Assembly (NCBI GenBank): GCA_963082975.1
Contig: OY720349.1
Location: forward strand, 45,675,962 to 45,739,961
DNA from: Labia minor
Taxonomy: Eukaryota > Arthropoda > Insecta > Dermaptera > Spongiphoridae
DNA length: 64,000 nt
Direction of reading: 5' to 3'
Under the pieces are notes generated by a model. The model was given only the letters and a program-made list of their open reading frames with translations. It was not told the DNA's origin and made no database searches. Below, in pieces: positions 23,479 through 35,998 of the stretch (its first letter is position 1; every line of letters starts with the position of its first letter). The position numbers and the translations under genes are program-made.

Positions 23479-23610
23479 TTAACCCTTTGCCGGCCGTAAC
23501 GCTCTAAAACGCTCGAAATATAAACGTCGCCTGCCGGCCTTAACGCTCCAAAGCGCTCGTGTTTCACTCATCATAAATATATTGCTTAGTTACAAAGCAA
23601 TCGTGAACTT
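23479..23610 (+). mobile_element. Possible piggyBac-type end
   Basis: TTAA followed by CCCTTTGCCGGCC, the typical TTAA-CCC start of piggyBac elements. Next come two diverged units GCCGGCCGTAACGCTC and GCCGGCCTTAACGCTC at 23490 and 23534, each followed by an (A)CGCTCG tail. No matching opposite end was found, so it is probably a truncated remnant. Confidence 0.45.
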
Positions 23611-23640
23611 CGCCCTCTGACGTTACACAGCTGCTTAGTA

Positions 23641-24232
23641 GTTGAATAAATTAATTTTCCAACAACATTATACATATATATTTATATAAATTATAAAAAA
23701 AAATATTTTTAAAATTTGAATTAAAATGAATAAATTATATTATCTTGGTTTTTATTTTTAGTTTAATAACTCATTTATTAATTACTATATTTTAAGTAAA
23801 AAATTTCCGACAATGAATATAAAATTAATAATTTGTAAACTACCACTTCCGCTTTTTTATATACACCAAAAGTTGATAAATTCATGCTACTGATGCATTA
23901 AGTAAACATTACAAATTTTATAAAATCCGTTTAGCTGTTCAAACTGTACATACACAATGGGCAGACGGACGGACACACAACAGACAGATGGACAGACATC
24001 GTGCTAAAAATACTTTTCTGTTAACAAAATGCATGATTCGTGGAGATATGTAAAAGTCTCCACATGTGTAATTTGATGTGAAAACAATATCTTCTCTTCC
24101 TATCATCGGTCGGTAATACTACCACTTCCGGTTTCCCGATATACACCAAAAGTTGATGAATTTATCCTACTGATGCATTAAGTAAATAAACCAAATTTTG
24201 TCAAAATTCGTTGAGCCGTTCAAGTTATAGAC
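23641..24232 (-). repeat. R2-family repeat, copy C, with partial second unit
   Basis: It contains TAGTTTAATAACTC, the TTTCCGACAATGAATATAAAATTAAT segment (split by differences), the GGAC tandem (23954-23995) and GTCGGTCGG-like CATCGGTCGGTAA at about 24105. A second start, CTACCACTTCCGGTTTCC, follows at once, giving a partial tandem. Confidence 0.65.
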
Positions 24233-25608
24233 GTCATTGTTATTGTGCCGTGTAGGATGTTTTTTGGAATATAAACCAGGAACGAAATGTGGAGGTTCAA
24301 AAATTAGGTAGGTAAGTTACCACATGCGTAAATATATTATAAATAAAATATAAAAAAAATTACGAGGCTATCTCTTATAGTTTAATTTTCATGATTTTTT
24401 TTCGAAGGGAGAACAAATTTGCTAGGATATCTGAGTGACCATTAAAATAATGCAGCCATCTTGGCCAAGCGAAAGCAATTTAAATAAGACCGGCAAAAAT
24501 GACCTAAAAATCGAAAATAAAATTTTAATTAAACCTTGAATATTATCATTTACAAATACCCAATAATTAAGCTTGTGGCGCATATAATAATATTAAATTC
24601 TTTACCTACTGCTTATGTTCATATGGGCCCACGTTTTTTTGTTGTGCATATGTAAAGGATAATATTCAAAGTTTAATTAATATTTTATTTTCTATTTTTT
24701 ACGGCATTTTTTTATTAAAAAACGTATATAATATATTATAAACTTTTTTTTTATTAATTAATTTATTAAACACTGATACAATGTACAGCTTATGATTTTA
24801 TTTAGAAAAGAATAAATAATCAAGTATAATAAGAATAATTTAAAAATTTATATAAAAATATATATATGTAATCATAAAGATAGACGAATATTTTTTAGAT
24901 TCTTCAGACAATCAAACTTGAAGATATGCAAAAAATTTTAAATTTTGAGCAATTTGCAGACAAAATCTTTTTATATGTGCCACTCAGAAGCCAAACCGAT
25001 TAACTCCAAGTTTAAAATTTTGCTACTAATGTAATGTAATGTAATCTACAACATAAGAAGTGAATAATGAATTTGATAATCTTAATATTGTAATGGAATA
25101 TACATTTTTCTGTAATCAATAAACCTGACTTTCCTACAAGCTGTAAACTTTGGGCTTCATTTTCTCAGTTTCTTTAAATGTGGAGTTAGTCGCTTTGACT
25201 TCTGAATGGCACATATGTTTATTGATAGGTATAAAAAATAATTTTATTTTACTATAACACACACACATTTTAAATCACCTCTAACATCAGAATTTTAAAG
25301 ATATATTGCTCTATTGTTAAATAACCTATTGAAGTTTTTCCTGGTTTTCATTGTTTGTTGTGTAAAGTCTTAATGGTATTGTGATTATTTACCTAACACA
25401 GTTTGAGGTGAACAATAGATCATGTGCATGTTATAAATATGTCACATTTGAAAGGATCTTTTCATTACAATTTCTACCTGGATACTATATCAAATATAGT
25501 ACCATTTCACACAAAAAAAAAAATAAACAAAAACAAATAAAGTTGCAATTGTGTTTTAGGAATAGTCGTTTATTGTTTTTGATCAGATTTTAAAGTCTAA
25601 AAAACAAA
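24233..25608. other. AT-rich spacer with an R6 repeat piece
   Basis: 24890-24975 is the inverse of 52828-52890 (TTGAAGATATGCAAAAA, GCAATTTGCAGA). The remainder is A/T-rich with no supported gene; the 70-codon frame at 25381 is unrecognised. Confidence 0.35.
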
Positions 25609-25691
25609 CAGGGTGGCCACAATTTTTTTTTAAAGGAATTGCTTTTTCTGGTATATCCAAGGAAATTTAAATTAACGATATTGACCACCCT
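25609..25691. mobile_element. Very small inverted-repeat element
   Basis: CAGGGTGGCCAC at 25609 faces TTGACCACCCT ending at 25691. The interior TTTCTGGTATATCCAAGG resembles the TTTTCCAGG-type cores of hAT-like MITEs common in arthropods. No target duplication seen. Confidence 0.4.
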
Positions 25692-26084
25692 ATAAATAAT
25701 TTTTATAATTTCATTTAATGCCTGAATAATTTGAACATAATTAGATTTACAGCTCGGGGGACTACTTTAGTTTATTCCCTTTAATTTTAAATAAGCTCAT
25801 AGTTCTTTAAGTGCAGCACAATCAAATTATCAGATATGTTTTGATTCAATTGAAAAAGTACATTATTTTATATAAAATTTCAATAAGTTGTAATGTGAAT
25901 TTTTAATAAAAATATTTTGAAATAAAATTATTCTAATGACCTTGGGGGAGGTACAATTCTATTAAGTATTTCTTTTTTAAATTTGTCTATAATGGAAATG
26001 AGATTGATAGTTATTTAATAGTGTAAACAAAAGTTTCGGGAACAATAAGTAAAATTTTAACAAAAAATTTTTTAAAAAAAGTAA
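25692..26084. other. AT-rich spacer
   Basis: Nothing recognised. Confidence 0.4.
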
Positions 26085-26493
26085 ATAACTTTTGCTATAT
26101 CTTTTTGGGAATAGGAAAAAGTCGCAAAGAGCCAAATCTGGTGAATACGGTGTTTGTTTTGGCCAAAGAAATCACGAACAAGCAATGATGTGTGAGTTGG
26201 TGGATTATCCATGATTTGTTTTTCCACAATTCCGATCGTTTGAGCTGTATTGCTTCACGCAAACGTTGCATAACTTCCTTGAAGTATTCCTTAATTTTTA
26301 AGTAAAAATCGAAGAACACCCAATAATGTGACAAACTTTTTCAGTTGTCAAAAACAAACTATTAATCCAAAACGGCTGATAATGTCAACATATGAAGAAC
26401 ATATGTGTACCAACATAATAAAAAAAATTTCAATAATCGAAAGTACACATCCCGCGAAAATTCAAAATTAATCTTTTCTTTTGAACAGACCAC

Positions 26494-26494
<1 letters not shown>
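26085..26494 (-). mobile_element. Mariner-family fragment with two catalytic blocks
   Basis: On the minus strand: KEVMQRLREAIQLKR, ELWKNKSWI, MDNPPTHTSLLVRDF and SPDLALCDFFLFPK, i.e. the second and third catalytic Asp regions of a DD34D transposase. Frameshifts separate the blocks. The minus-strand 5' end is TACGTGGTCTGTTCAAAAG (26494 inward), a mariner-like terminus next to TA. The N-terminal DNA-binding domain is missing. It is a different mariner lineage from those at 0.7, 31 and 51 kb. Confidence 0.75.
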
Positions 26495-26539
<45 letters not shown>

Positions 26540-27092
26540 TTCTCACTTAAAATCTATAGCATTATTAAATAACTAGTATAAAATTAAATTTATCAATTGT
26601 TTCTGGGGCTGGGAGGGGGGGTTAGTTAGGATTAACCCATTCCATTTGGATGGCGCTTGGTTCAGTTAAAACCCCACCCAACTAAGTGAAATAGTCCGAA
26701 CATACATCAAAATCATTTAGATTATATGACATTTCTCTCTAGCTAGAGCATTGTCGATGCCCATAAGGGACCGGGAGGGGCCCACCCCCTGAGCCTATCA
26801 AATCATGCGCGTTTATTATAAATTATATGTTTGTAAATGAATGGAATAAACATTCCAATCGAGACGACTCTGTTATATGTAATTGAATTAAATTTTATTA
26901 TACAAATTAAATAATTATTATATATCATCCAAAGTGAAATCCATTCTGAATTATCGAAAAGCCTCTCTTGAATTGCGCCTGTCTTTTTAATTTGGATAAT
27001 TAGAATATTTTCAATTTTCTTAATTAAACATGACAACTCTTCTTTCAAAAATTATTGAATATGAAATATTTAAGTTTATTAAATTAAAAAAT
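26495..27092. other. (AT)n microsatellite, higher-GC island, spacer
   Basis: (AT)n covers about 26493-26536. 26600-26815 is a mixed block (GGGGCTGGGAGGGGGGG, GGGACCGGGAGGGGCCC) not repeated elsewhere. The rest is A/T-rich; the 81-codon minus frame at 26803 is unrecognised. Confidence 0.3.
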
Positions 27093-27342
27093 GAGCTGTG
27101 GCCACACACAGGTACAGAACCGACCAACAATTTGAAATAAATTAATTTTTAAAAAATATTATATATATATAAAGCATAAAAAAAAAATTTAAAACTTAAA
27201 TTAAAATGATTAAATTTTATTATCTTGAAAGACGGACGAACAAACATGATGCTAAAAATACTTTTTTTCTTTAACAAAATGCATGTTTCGTGGAGATATG
27301 TAAAATAAGTACTTTCCCTTTCTATCGCCGATCGGTAAAAAT
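27093..27342 (-). repeat. R2-family repeat, copy D (shortened)
   Basis: It starts with CTGTGGCCACACACAGG, an elaborated form of the terminal hairpin, then ACAGAACCGACC. It lacks the middle and ends CATGTTTCGTGGAGATATG ... CGATCGGTAAAAAT. Confidence 0.7.
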
Positions 27343-27370
27343 TAATTAAAAATTAAATTAAATATATTGA

Positions 27371-27735
27371 TTGGAATCATTTGTCCGTCCGTCTATTGTG
27401 TGTCCGTATAGACGTTTATAGATTGAACGGCTCAACGAATTTTGATAAAATTTGGTAAATTTACTTAATGCATCAATAGCAAGAATTCATAAACTTTTGA
27501 TGTATATTCGGAAACCAGAAGTGGGGGTTTACAAAATATTAATTTTATATTCATTGTCGGAAATTGTTGGCTTTAAAATCTAGTAGTAATTAAACTAAAA
27601 ATAAAAACCAAGATAATATAATTTAGTCAATTTTTTTTTTTTTTTTGATACTTTATATAAATATAAATATATAATGTTGTTTGAAAATTAATTTATTTCA
27701 AATCGTCGGTGGGTTCTGTGACTGGCCACTACTCA
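27371..27735 (+). repeat. R2-family repeat, copy E (inverted to D)
   Basis: Contains GTCCGTCCGTCTATTG, GAACGGCTCAACG, ATTCGGAAACCAGAAGTG and the terminal AAATCGTCGGTGGGTTCTGTGACTGGCCAC (broken by single differences). D and E lie head to head about 30 bp apart. Confidence 0.7.
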
Positions 27736-28286
27736 TTTTTTATTAATATATTATATCAAAACGTACAATTAAAAATTTTTTGTTGATATTGATTGATAAA
27801 AGAAAAATCTTATTGAAATAAAAAATAAAGGCTCTAAGTTAACATAATAAACAAAAAATGAAATAAAAAGTGAAGTAAGTAAAGAGAAATTATTAAATTT
27901 TAATTTGTATTCATTAGTAATAAGATAAAAAAATTTATTTTTATTATTACTAAACGATATATTAACTTATGTGATTATTATTATCTAAAACATCAAAGAT
28001 TAATTAAAAATAATTGTTTAATACTGAAAAGAAATGTAAAAGAAAAAATAGGTTATATGGTATATTAGGAGTGATGTGATATTGAAATTTATTAAGCGGG
28101 CATATAAATTGTGGATCGATTTCATTGAATTAGGTTAAATAGAACAGAAAAACATAATCCACAATGATTAGTAATTGAATAAAAAGATAAATCTATTCAT
28201 TAAGTTTTCAAATTTTTTTAAATCATATACATATATGAATATATAATACCTATATAAATATTCTAGTAAGATCTGAATTGTCTTTG
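27736..28286. other. AT-rich spacer
   Basis: Nothing recognised. Confidence 0.4.
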
Positions 28287-28873
28287 TTACTATAACGCCT
28301 GAGATAGTTTACGAAAATTTACGATTTCGAGATTTTGATGTTTTTATACGTTTTGAAGGTTCCTGAGACATTTTCACTAAGGTTGAGAAAAATGTCTGTG
28401 TGTGTGTGTATGTGTGTATGTATGCATGTATGTATGTATGTGTGTATGTAGACAAGATTACGCAAAAACGGTTTGAGCTAGAATAATGATATTTGGTACA
28501 TGGGCATTATTCAAAATTTGTAGTTTTCTATCAGCTTTTGAGAAATGTAGCTCAACCGGAAGAGGGTCATTTCCTACCAAGTTTTGATTTTATTTTCTCT
28601 AAAGTGACCGTAAAAATAAAGATATATGTTTGATAGTTTTTCACATGATTAAAAATTGTATAAAACTGCTATATATAGAAAATCAGCTTGATTGAATTGC
28701 TGAAAGTACCGGAATTGATTTTTTAACACGACTGCAAATAACGCGTCAGCACGTGATGTGGTGCCATCAACAAAGAGCCAAACACGCACTGGTTTAATAA
28801 TTATGATTTATTAATTTTAATTTAAATATAATACATGTTAATTAATCCAATTCAAATTGCGAGATAGTCGAGC
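28287..28873 (+). repeat. R1-family repeat, copy 2
   Basis: Same layout as copy 1 with a longer simple-repeat core: (GT)n and (ATGT)n at about 28398-28450. It ends GCGAGATAGTCGAG at 28873, where the terminal stem-loop found in other copies is missing. Confidence 0.75.
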
Positions 28874-29944
28874 TTATTTTTTAAGTAAAATATTTTTTTC
28901 TTTAGTTGAATTATTTAAAATTTAAATAAATATTTTTTTATATTTAAGCTTCCCTGTGAATATGCATCGTATGTTGCATATAGGATTGGAAAATTTGAAT
29001 GTTTGAAAAATTAAGTTTAAAAAAAAAATCAGATTCCTTTTCCATGGGAAAATATTTAAAGAGTTGAGTTTAAAAAGAAATGAAAGAACATTTCGACGAT
29101 TGTTTGACATTCTATTTTATTCAAGTGTAAAAGATACCTGTCATGATTCGTTACGGTTCATTGAAAGCGAAATTTCTTTGAAATAATATTTTTGTCACAA
29201 ATTGATGACTGATTATTTGAAAAAAAAATGGCACATTTCACTCATTCTGATTAAATCATTAATAACTTTCATTTAGAAATAGAATAATAGAAAAAATAGA
29301 AATAATATAAGAAGAAAAAAAATAAATAAAAAAACTACAGAACAATATCTTCCAACGACATGTTGAAGTAGCAGTAGGAAGTCTTTTCGAAGTGATGGAT
29401 ATATGGGGCGAGGAGTCCTTATTCAGAGCAGACAAAAGATATGATTTGTGGGAAAGGCTTTTGTGTGTTGGCATTCATTCATTCATCGAAAATTGCAAAA
29501 CTAAAATTTGTATTTATTTAAAGATGTAAAAGAAAAACAATCTGGAATTACTTTTAATTTTAATCAAATGATATGTTTTTAATAATTTATATATGGATTA
29601 ATTTGAATTAACTTAAATATATTTATACTATATAGATGATGAAATCCCTTTGACGATCTCTACAACCCCTAGACCCCACTAGTTATCATTTTTAACATAT
29701 TTTTATATATATTACTAAATGTATTATATATTACCATGTAACTTTTTTCCAATTTTTTTTAATATAATTTTTTTTCTTTCTCGTTTTTAATAAGTTTTAT
29801 ATTAAAAAATGATTTTACCAATTGTTATTTTTTTTTATTATTTATATATTGCACAATTTTAGTGTTAGTAAACAACACTGGCAGGTGTAGCCACAATCCT
29901 TACTCATTTGAACCAGGTATTAAAAAGATTTTGAATAAAATGGG
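28874..29944. other. AT-rich spacer
   Basis: A short mixed-composition stretch at 29340-29480 carries an unrecognised 71-codon minus frame. Otherwise low-complexity A/T. Confidence 0.35.
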
Positions 29945-30419
29945 CTGTGGCCAGGCACAGAACCGACCGAAGATTTTAAAGAAATTAATTTTCAAACAAA
30001 ATTATATATTTATATTTATATAAAGTATCAAAAAAAAAAAATATTTTTAAATCTTGACTAAATTATATTATCTTGGTTTTTATTTTTAGTTTAATCACTC
30101 AATTATTAATTACTACTATATTTTAAGCGAAAAATTTCCGACAATGAATATAAAATTAATATTTTGTAAACTACCACTTCTGGTTTCCGGATATACACCA
30201 AAAGTTTATGAATTCTTGCTATTGATGCATTAAGTAAATATACAAAATTTTATCAAAACCCGTTGAGCCGTTCAAGCTATACACAAGGACACACACAACG
30301 GACAGATGGACAGACATCATGCTAAAAATACTTTTTTCTATTAACAAAATGCATGATTCGTGGAGATATGTAAAAATTACCACATGTGAAATACCTTACC
30401 TTCGTCAGTTGGTAAAAAT
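29945..30419 (-). repeat. R2-family repeat, copy F (near full length, no insert)
   Basis: This copy best shows the R2 plan without the mosaic insert: the hairpin CTGTGgccaggCACAG at 29945-29960, then ACCGACCGA. The body contains TTTCCGACAATGAATAT and CATGATTCGTGGAGATATG, and the end is CGTCAGTTGGTAAAAAT. Confidence 0.8.
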
Positions 30420-30444
30420 ACTCAAAATATCACAGACAATAAAT

Positions 30445-30690
30445 GAAAAATACACAACCAGCGCGTCATAAGCAAATTTATGAGTGGCATCGATAATTCG
30501 TAGAAGATGGTTGCATCTTCAATGGAAAAAGCCACGCACATCGAACGAGAATGTAGAGCGTATTCGTACACTTTACGAAAGGAGCCCAAAGCAATCCACA
30601 TCGCGAGCAAGCAAAGAACTTTAAATTCCTCATCTAATGGGGAGTTTTAGAACCTCGTCTCTACATGAAGCCATACAATATATAATAATA
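30445..30690 (+). mobile_element. Tc1/mariner-superfamily transposase N-terminal fragment
   Basis: Plus-strand frames read a W-H-R-x-F-V-E-D-G block, then NENVERIRTLYERSPKQS, TSRASKEL and, in another frame, RTSSLHEAIQYI. This is the second helix-turn-helix region (N-V-E-R-V-R-x-x-x-x-R-S-P-x-K-S-x-R-R-A-S-x-E-L) of an IS630/Tc1-type transposase. The catalytic domain is absent. Confidence 0.65.
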
Positions 30691-31397
30691 ATTTATTATT
30701 TTAAGGACTATCCTAAGTAATAATTAAATTTTCTATTAGTATCAAACATAGAAAACAAATAAATAGGTAATTAATAAAACATTGATATTTTCTTAATATA
30801 ATAAAAATACCAAAATATTAATCTTGTTTTTCGCTATGAATTTAGAAAGTTGTTTGACTCATCAAAATATATTAAACAGACCGAAAATTCATAATATTCC
30901 ATTTTTTTAATGTTAACGATTCGTTTTGTTTAAATTGAATCGCGATTTCCTGGATGAATGCTTGGATAGAGGATTATGAACCCGAGAGACATCCTAGTTA
31001 TGCCACCCCCTTATTAAAAGTCTTTCGTTATTTCATCAACTCCTCAACATTGGCTGACGAATGAGGGGATGCAATTTCTGGCAAACGATTCCCAACGGTA
31101 CTGTTTATCTAAAGAAATATAGGTCAAAGTAGCTGCCATGGATTAACGCATCGCTACCTCGAAATTAGTGTAGGAAAAAAGAGAATCTCCCTCTTCAATT
31201 TCTTCATTTGCTAACCACATCGATTAATACAGAACTAAATTATTTTTTAATTGCATTATGAATGTTAATTAACTCATTATTTTTAATTTATCAAATAAGT
31301 ATGAAGCATTCTTTTGCTGAAGTAAAATATATTAATATTAACATCGAAAATTAATTAAATATTTTTGAAGAATTTTGTTGTATTTTTAAATATAGAA
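30691..31397. other. AT-rich spacer with a small mixed block
   Basis: 30945-31185 is of mixed composition (CCCGAGAGACATCCTAG; GGCTGACGAATGAGGGG) and unique here; candidate non-coding element. The remainder is A/T-rich. Confidence 0.3.
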
Positions 31398-31766
31398 TAT
31401 TTCAATTGTTTCGGGTGTAGAGACGTCAACTGGCCATCCATAACGTTCGGCATCTTCCATGTTTGTACAGTCTCGACGAAATTTCCGTAAACACTTTATT
31501 TACCATTGAAATTGATGGTCCGGAGTCCCCATAGTATTTATCAAGCTTAGCCTTGGTTTCATTGATGTTTTTTTTCAGAAAAATATAATGCTTAATGAGC
31601 ACACAAGGTAGTCTGCTATTAATGGATGTCAAACAAAAACTAAACGACCCAGCTGATTCAAATTTTAACAGAAGTCAGCTGATAGTTGTCTGCTGACAGG
31701 AGCAGTGTTACTATTTCATTTAAGAGATGGGAAATTCAAAAAGTCACGGACTTATTGACCTGTCCT
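31398..31766 (-). mobile_element. Mariner-family fragment, N-terminal half
   Basis: Minus strand: MTSINSRLPCVLIKHYIFLK, LDKYYGDSGPSISMVNK, then after a frameshift DCTNMEDAERYGWPVDVST and PETI. This is the helix-turn-helix DNA-binding region and linker of a mariner transposase (consensus G-R-x-S/T-x-x-D-x-x-R-x-G-R-P). The end AGTCACGGACTTATTGACC at 31741 matches the element at 0.75-1.15 kb, so both belong to one family. The catalytic half is lost. Confidence 0.75.
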
Positions 31767-32504
31767 TAAAAGTAAAAAAAAAATTAAAATTCCATTTAAT
31801 GTTTTATAAAATTCCTTTCCTATGTTATAACTAAGCATTAAAAGATATAAATTTTAATCTATGACCAATGGTGAATATATAATTTTTCCGGTGGTGGGGA
31901 AGAGGGGCTAGAGGGTTAACACTGGTTACAAAACAAAATCCCGCTTCATTTTTTATTTTTATTTTTCTATTAAAATTTTATATATTAATATTTATAATAA
32001 TTTTTTTAAATCAATTCTAATATTAATGCTTTTAATCTAATCTAATATTTCTTTTATCTAATTTTATTTTAGAATATTGAAATTATTTTCTTTATTATTT
32101 TAATATTATTATTAGTATTATTTGAATTAGTCATTTTCCTACTGTTTTTCTCATAACCTGTGTCCATCCTTATAATATGCTCCTGTTAAAGGTCCTTAAA
32201 GAAATAGTTTTATTTTATATTAATTAAATTTATTCGAATTAATATTTTTTTTAATAATACATAGAACCAATAGGTTCATCAGCATACCTTGGATTTGGCA
32301 TTGTGGTAGTGAGCTTTGAGGATTTCGGGTTGAGAAAGACTAAAATATTCTAGGTATACTCTTGAATATTTGTAAATATAATTTATAAAAAATAAACAAA
32401 TGTAATTATAACATTAAAATATTTTATTTATTACCATAGCACTATAGTATAAATTATTAAAGATATTTCGATTTAAAAAAATTAAAATTAATAACCCCCT
32501 CTCG
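31767..32504. other. AT-rich spacer
   Basis: Nothing recognised. Confidence 0.4.
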
Positions 32505-32780
32505 CTCTCTTTCTGTTGCCCTACGGAATTAAAGTTCTTGGCCGCAGCAACCATATTCCTTCAAGTGTCCCTATCCTGAGCCACAACCATCCAATTCCTA
32601 CTCTCTCCCAACTCTCTTACGCCCCTTCTTACATTGTCCACCCCCCGCATTCTTGGTCTTCCAAGCGGATGTTACCCAATCGGTCTTCCCACCAATATAT
32701 TTTTCGCCTTACTTTCCTCTCCCATTCTAGCCACGTGTCCTGCCAATCGCAGCCTTCTCGATTTTATAACTCTAACTGTC
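32505..32780 (-). mobile_element. LINE 3'-end fragment 4
   Basis: Antisense copy of the same pol tail (TTCTTGGCCGCAGCAACC, GTCCCTATCCTGAGCCAC, ATTCTTGGTCTTCCAAGCGG, GTCCTGCCAATCGCAGCC). On the 3' side it is preceded by a CT-rich simple tract. The plus-strand open frame across it is an antisense shadow. Confidence 0.75.
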
Positions 32781-33852
32781 AAAATTAATAAATAGACAAA
32801 TAAAATTTAAAAAAAATTCAAATAGATTTTGATTTTCCTATTTTCAATGAAGTATTTTGAAATAATTATTTGAACTTGCTAGAATATAATACGAGAAAAT
32901 CCAATTATTTATTAAAATTGTTTTTTTTTTAGTTGTTGACAGGTTTCCATCTTGTATGTTGATTTTTATTATTGTTTGTGTAATCGCAATCTCAACCCTT
33001 GACAATCGTATTTAAAATTCATATTAGAATATTTGAATTGGGAAATCGGTGGCAATATCTCGTTCTATGGAAATGTAGCTAATCTTGACCCCCATTGGGA
33101 GGGCTTCGAGGGCTTGATTCGACTCCGGGAGGGGTATGGAGTCGGGAGAGGACAGGGGCCGCAAGGGGACCTCGCTACTTCGTTGTTTATGGATTTATTC
33201 ATCGTATGCAGAGTTATGCAATGCACGGATAGTTTTATTATATAACTCACCAGTCCCCACCTCTACTCTCAAACTCTCACTGGCAACTTTATATTACCAT
33301 TATTATGAATATATAGGAGAAATAGTAGACGAGGCTTGTGCTCAGGGTGGAGGATACTCAACGATTTTCTCACTCATCCTCCTCAACTTCTTACATCTCG
33401 GATTTCTATGGGCTTTGATGAGACCTAGGTAAACTCTAGAGATCACCCCCCCCTCTCTCTCTCTCTCTTTCTCTTTCTCTCTCAGTCTGTTTTTCTCTCA
33501 CTTTGTAGCAAAATATTTGGCTTCGGAGTAAAAGTTTAATTATATCACATAAACTTTATATAGAGTTTACTTAAATAATATAATCTATATTTCTATACTT
33601 ATACTTATATGATGTTCCATTAGGTATACTGGACGCACAACAATCTCTTGAACCTCCATTCTCTTAATTCTATTAAATATTTATGACTTATATTAAAAAC
33701 TTTTATACTTATTATTGTGTAGAAATTAAATAATATAAAATTTAATAAATTTTAAACTTCTTATAATTTTATAACATTTAAATACATAAAATTTTACATT
33801 TTTAAATGTTAATATATATAATTTTATTACTTTTCATTAAATTGTATCTTTT
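32781..33852. other. Unique higher-GC island (33030-33430), (CT)n, AT spacer
   Basis: 33030-33430 is the longest complex block in this part: a G-rich half (GGGAGGGGTATGGAGTCGGG) and a half with homeodomain/POU/C/EBP-like words (TTTATGGATTTATTC, TTATGCAATGC). Three overlapping short frames on both strands have no recognisable domain. (CT)n lies at about 33455-33482. Candidate cis-regulatory block. Confidence 0.35.
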
Positions 33853-34712
33853 TTTACCTACCGACGATAGGACGGGAAGTTATTGTTTTCACATGTGGAG
33901 ATTTTTACATATCTCCACGAATCATGCATTTTGTTAAAAGAAAAGAGTATTTTTAGCATGATGTCTGTCCATCTGTCCGCGAAGCCTTTACTGGGGGTCC
34001 TCAAAGCCAGGTACAGGTGCACGAGAAAATGATTAGTCAGTTAAAACTTTATAAATAAATATTAATATAAAAGGAGCGATGGCATGGCTTTGTGAGGAAA
34101 CAGAGATCAAATACCCAAATTCAACGAAAGAGGCAAGAAAACTATTGCTACCTATTCCATCTTCATATTTAGCTGAATTTTCTTTCTTCAATATTATAAT
34201 TTCTAATAAAATGTGTTCATACAATATGCAAAAAAATCGTTATTCACCAATCACTGTTAGAAATATTCATCATATATCCTTGTTCTTATGAGATCGTAAG
34301 CCAGAAATTAACTAATAAAATGACGTAAAGTACATAAAGTTGGTATGCGGTCCGTCAAAAAAAATTTTTTCAAGTGGGGGTTCGCGGAGTACATAAGTTT
34401 AAGAACCTCTGAGTTAATGCATTAGTAGCATGAATTCATCAACTTTTGGTGTATATTCAGAAACCGGAAATGCTAGTTTACAATGTATTAATTTTATATT
34501 CATTGTCGGAAATTTTTCAATTAAAATATAATAGTAATAAATAATTGAATAATTAAACTAAAAATAAAAACCAAGATAATATAATTTAGTCATTTTAAGT
34601 TTTAAATAAGTTTTTTTTATACTATATACTATATTTTATACTATATATATATGTATATAATGTTTGCAAATTAATTTATTTCAAATTGTCGGTCGGTTTT
34701 GCGCCTGGCCAT
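33853..34712 (+). repeat. R2-family repeat, copy G, interrupted
   Basis: The 5' part, TTTTTACCTACCGACGATAG to CATCTGTCC, and the 3' part, TTAATGCATTAGTAGCATG to TTGTCGGTCGGTTTTGCGCC, are separated by a hAT-like insertion. Confidence 0.75.
33990..34412 (+). mobile_element. hAT-like non-autonomous element inside R2 copy G
   Basis: The left end ACTGGGGGTCCTCAAAG and right end AAGTTTAAGAACCTCTG resemble inverted hAT termini of the CAGxGGTTCTCAAAC type. Between them, the plus frame reads YPNSTKEA, LLPIPSSYLAEFSF, and so on, a decayed C-terminal hAT dimerisation segment (L-P-F-x-S-x-Y-L-x-E-x-x-F-S). It dates after the R2 copy it splits. Confidence 0.55.
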
Positions 34713-35998
34713 TTTTCTTTATTTATTCTATTAAATTCAATGAAACATACAATGAAAATTAAAATTATAAATAAAAAATTTTCTTTTAATTTTCAAGGAA
34801 ATTGTCCCTTTTACTTAAGATTGCATTTTTGTAATTTTTTGATTTTTTTTTTTTAAATTAATATAAATCTTTGGTTCAAGGCAATTTAAATATTTTTTGG
34901 AGTTCAATCATAATTATTGATGAAATACAGAAATATAAAATTTTAAATCAATCTGAAAAAAAAATTTTAAGAAAATAATTACTTAAGAGTAAATATTACA
35001 CTAAATTGATTTATTAAGTATGGAAATTTTAGAAATGAAGGATAGTAGAAGAGACAGAGACCTGGAGAGAGGGAGGAGGGGAAATTTAAGGATATTTTAT
35101 TGGTATGAGGCGTATGGAACATGTTGGATTAAATTAATTAATCTCCTAACCAAAGGGAATAGTCGACCATATGGAGTGACCAGTAAACAAGGAAAGAGAT
35201 TGTTTCATTATCAACAACACAACAATATCAAGCATTAATATTATCCCTGGATGGGTCAATATTAATACTGGAATCGTGTTGAAGATCCAATAGGAGAGCC
35301 GGAGTTTGGGATTAGTGAGATGTCTCTATATGTGTATTTATCCCAATCAAATGCTCCTCCCACGGGATATGTTGATGTTGTTCGTGGTCGGGCTGCCTCC
35401 GTCCATATCAAAGTTTTCATTTGCGATTTCACCATTTCAACTTGATTCACTGTCCATTTGAAAAAGAAAGCATAATAAAAATCGGAATTGAATATACACA
35501 GATCTTTATTTTAAAAATTTATGAATACCTACACCTAAAAGGAATAAGCTATATTCAAAATTATAAATTAAATAATAATATGAATATTAATTTATAATTT
35601 TTATATTTCCAAAAATGTTATTGTAATAAAAGCTATTAAGAATAAGTAATAAAAAAAGCATATTTTACATAAATTGCCTCGTCTATAGGGCATATCATAG
35701 ATTATTAAAGAATCAATGTTTTATACTATTATTATGAAATGAGTCAGAATAAATGAAAATAAATAAGAAAATTTTGTGTGATATGATAAGGATTTTAGAT
35801 GATTAATAAGAAAAACTTCAATTAAACATAAAGTGAAAGGCATTAGTAAACATTGTATATTTGAAATAATTAGAAAAATATTTTTTTTTTCAAAATAAAA
35901 AAAAAATCATATCGTACCTCAAATGACAACCATTAGAGAGTATGAAACACTACCAAGGTCCTAAATTTAAAATTGTTATTTAATAATTAATAAGTTGA
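34713..35998. other. AT spacer with unique mixed block 35030-35460
   Basis: 35030-35460 is unique and of mixed composition (AGAGACCTGGAGAGAGGG; GAGCCGGAGTTTGGG; GGTCGGGCTGCCTCCG) with ATTAATTAATC-type homeodomain words. Short frames on both strands are unrecognised. The rest is A/T-rich. Candidate non-coding element. Confidence 0.3.
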
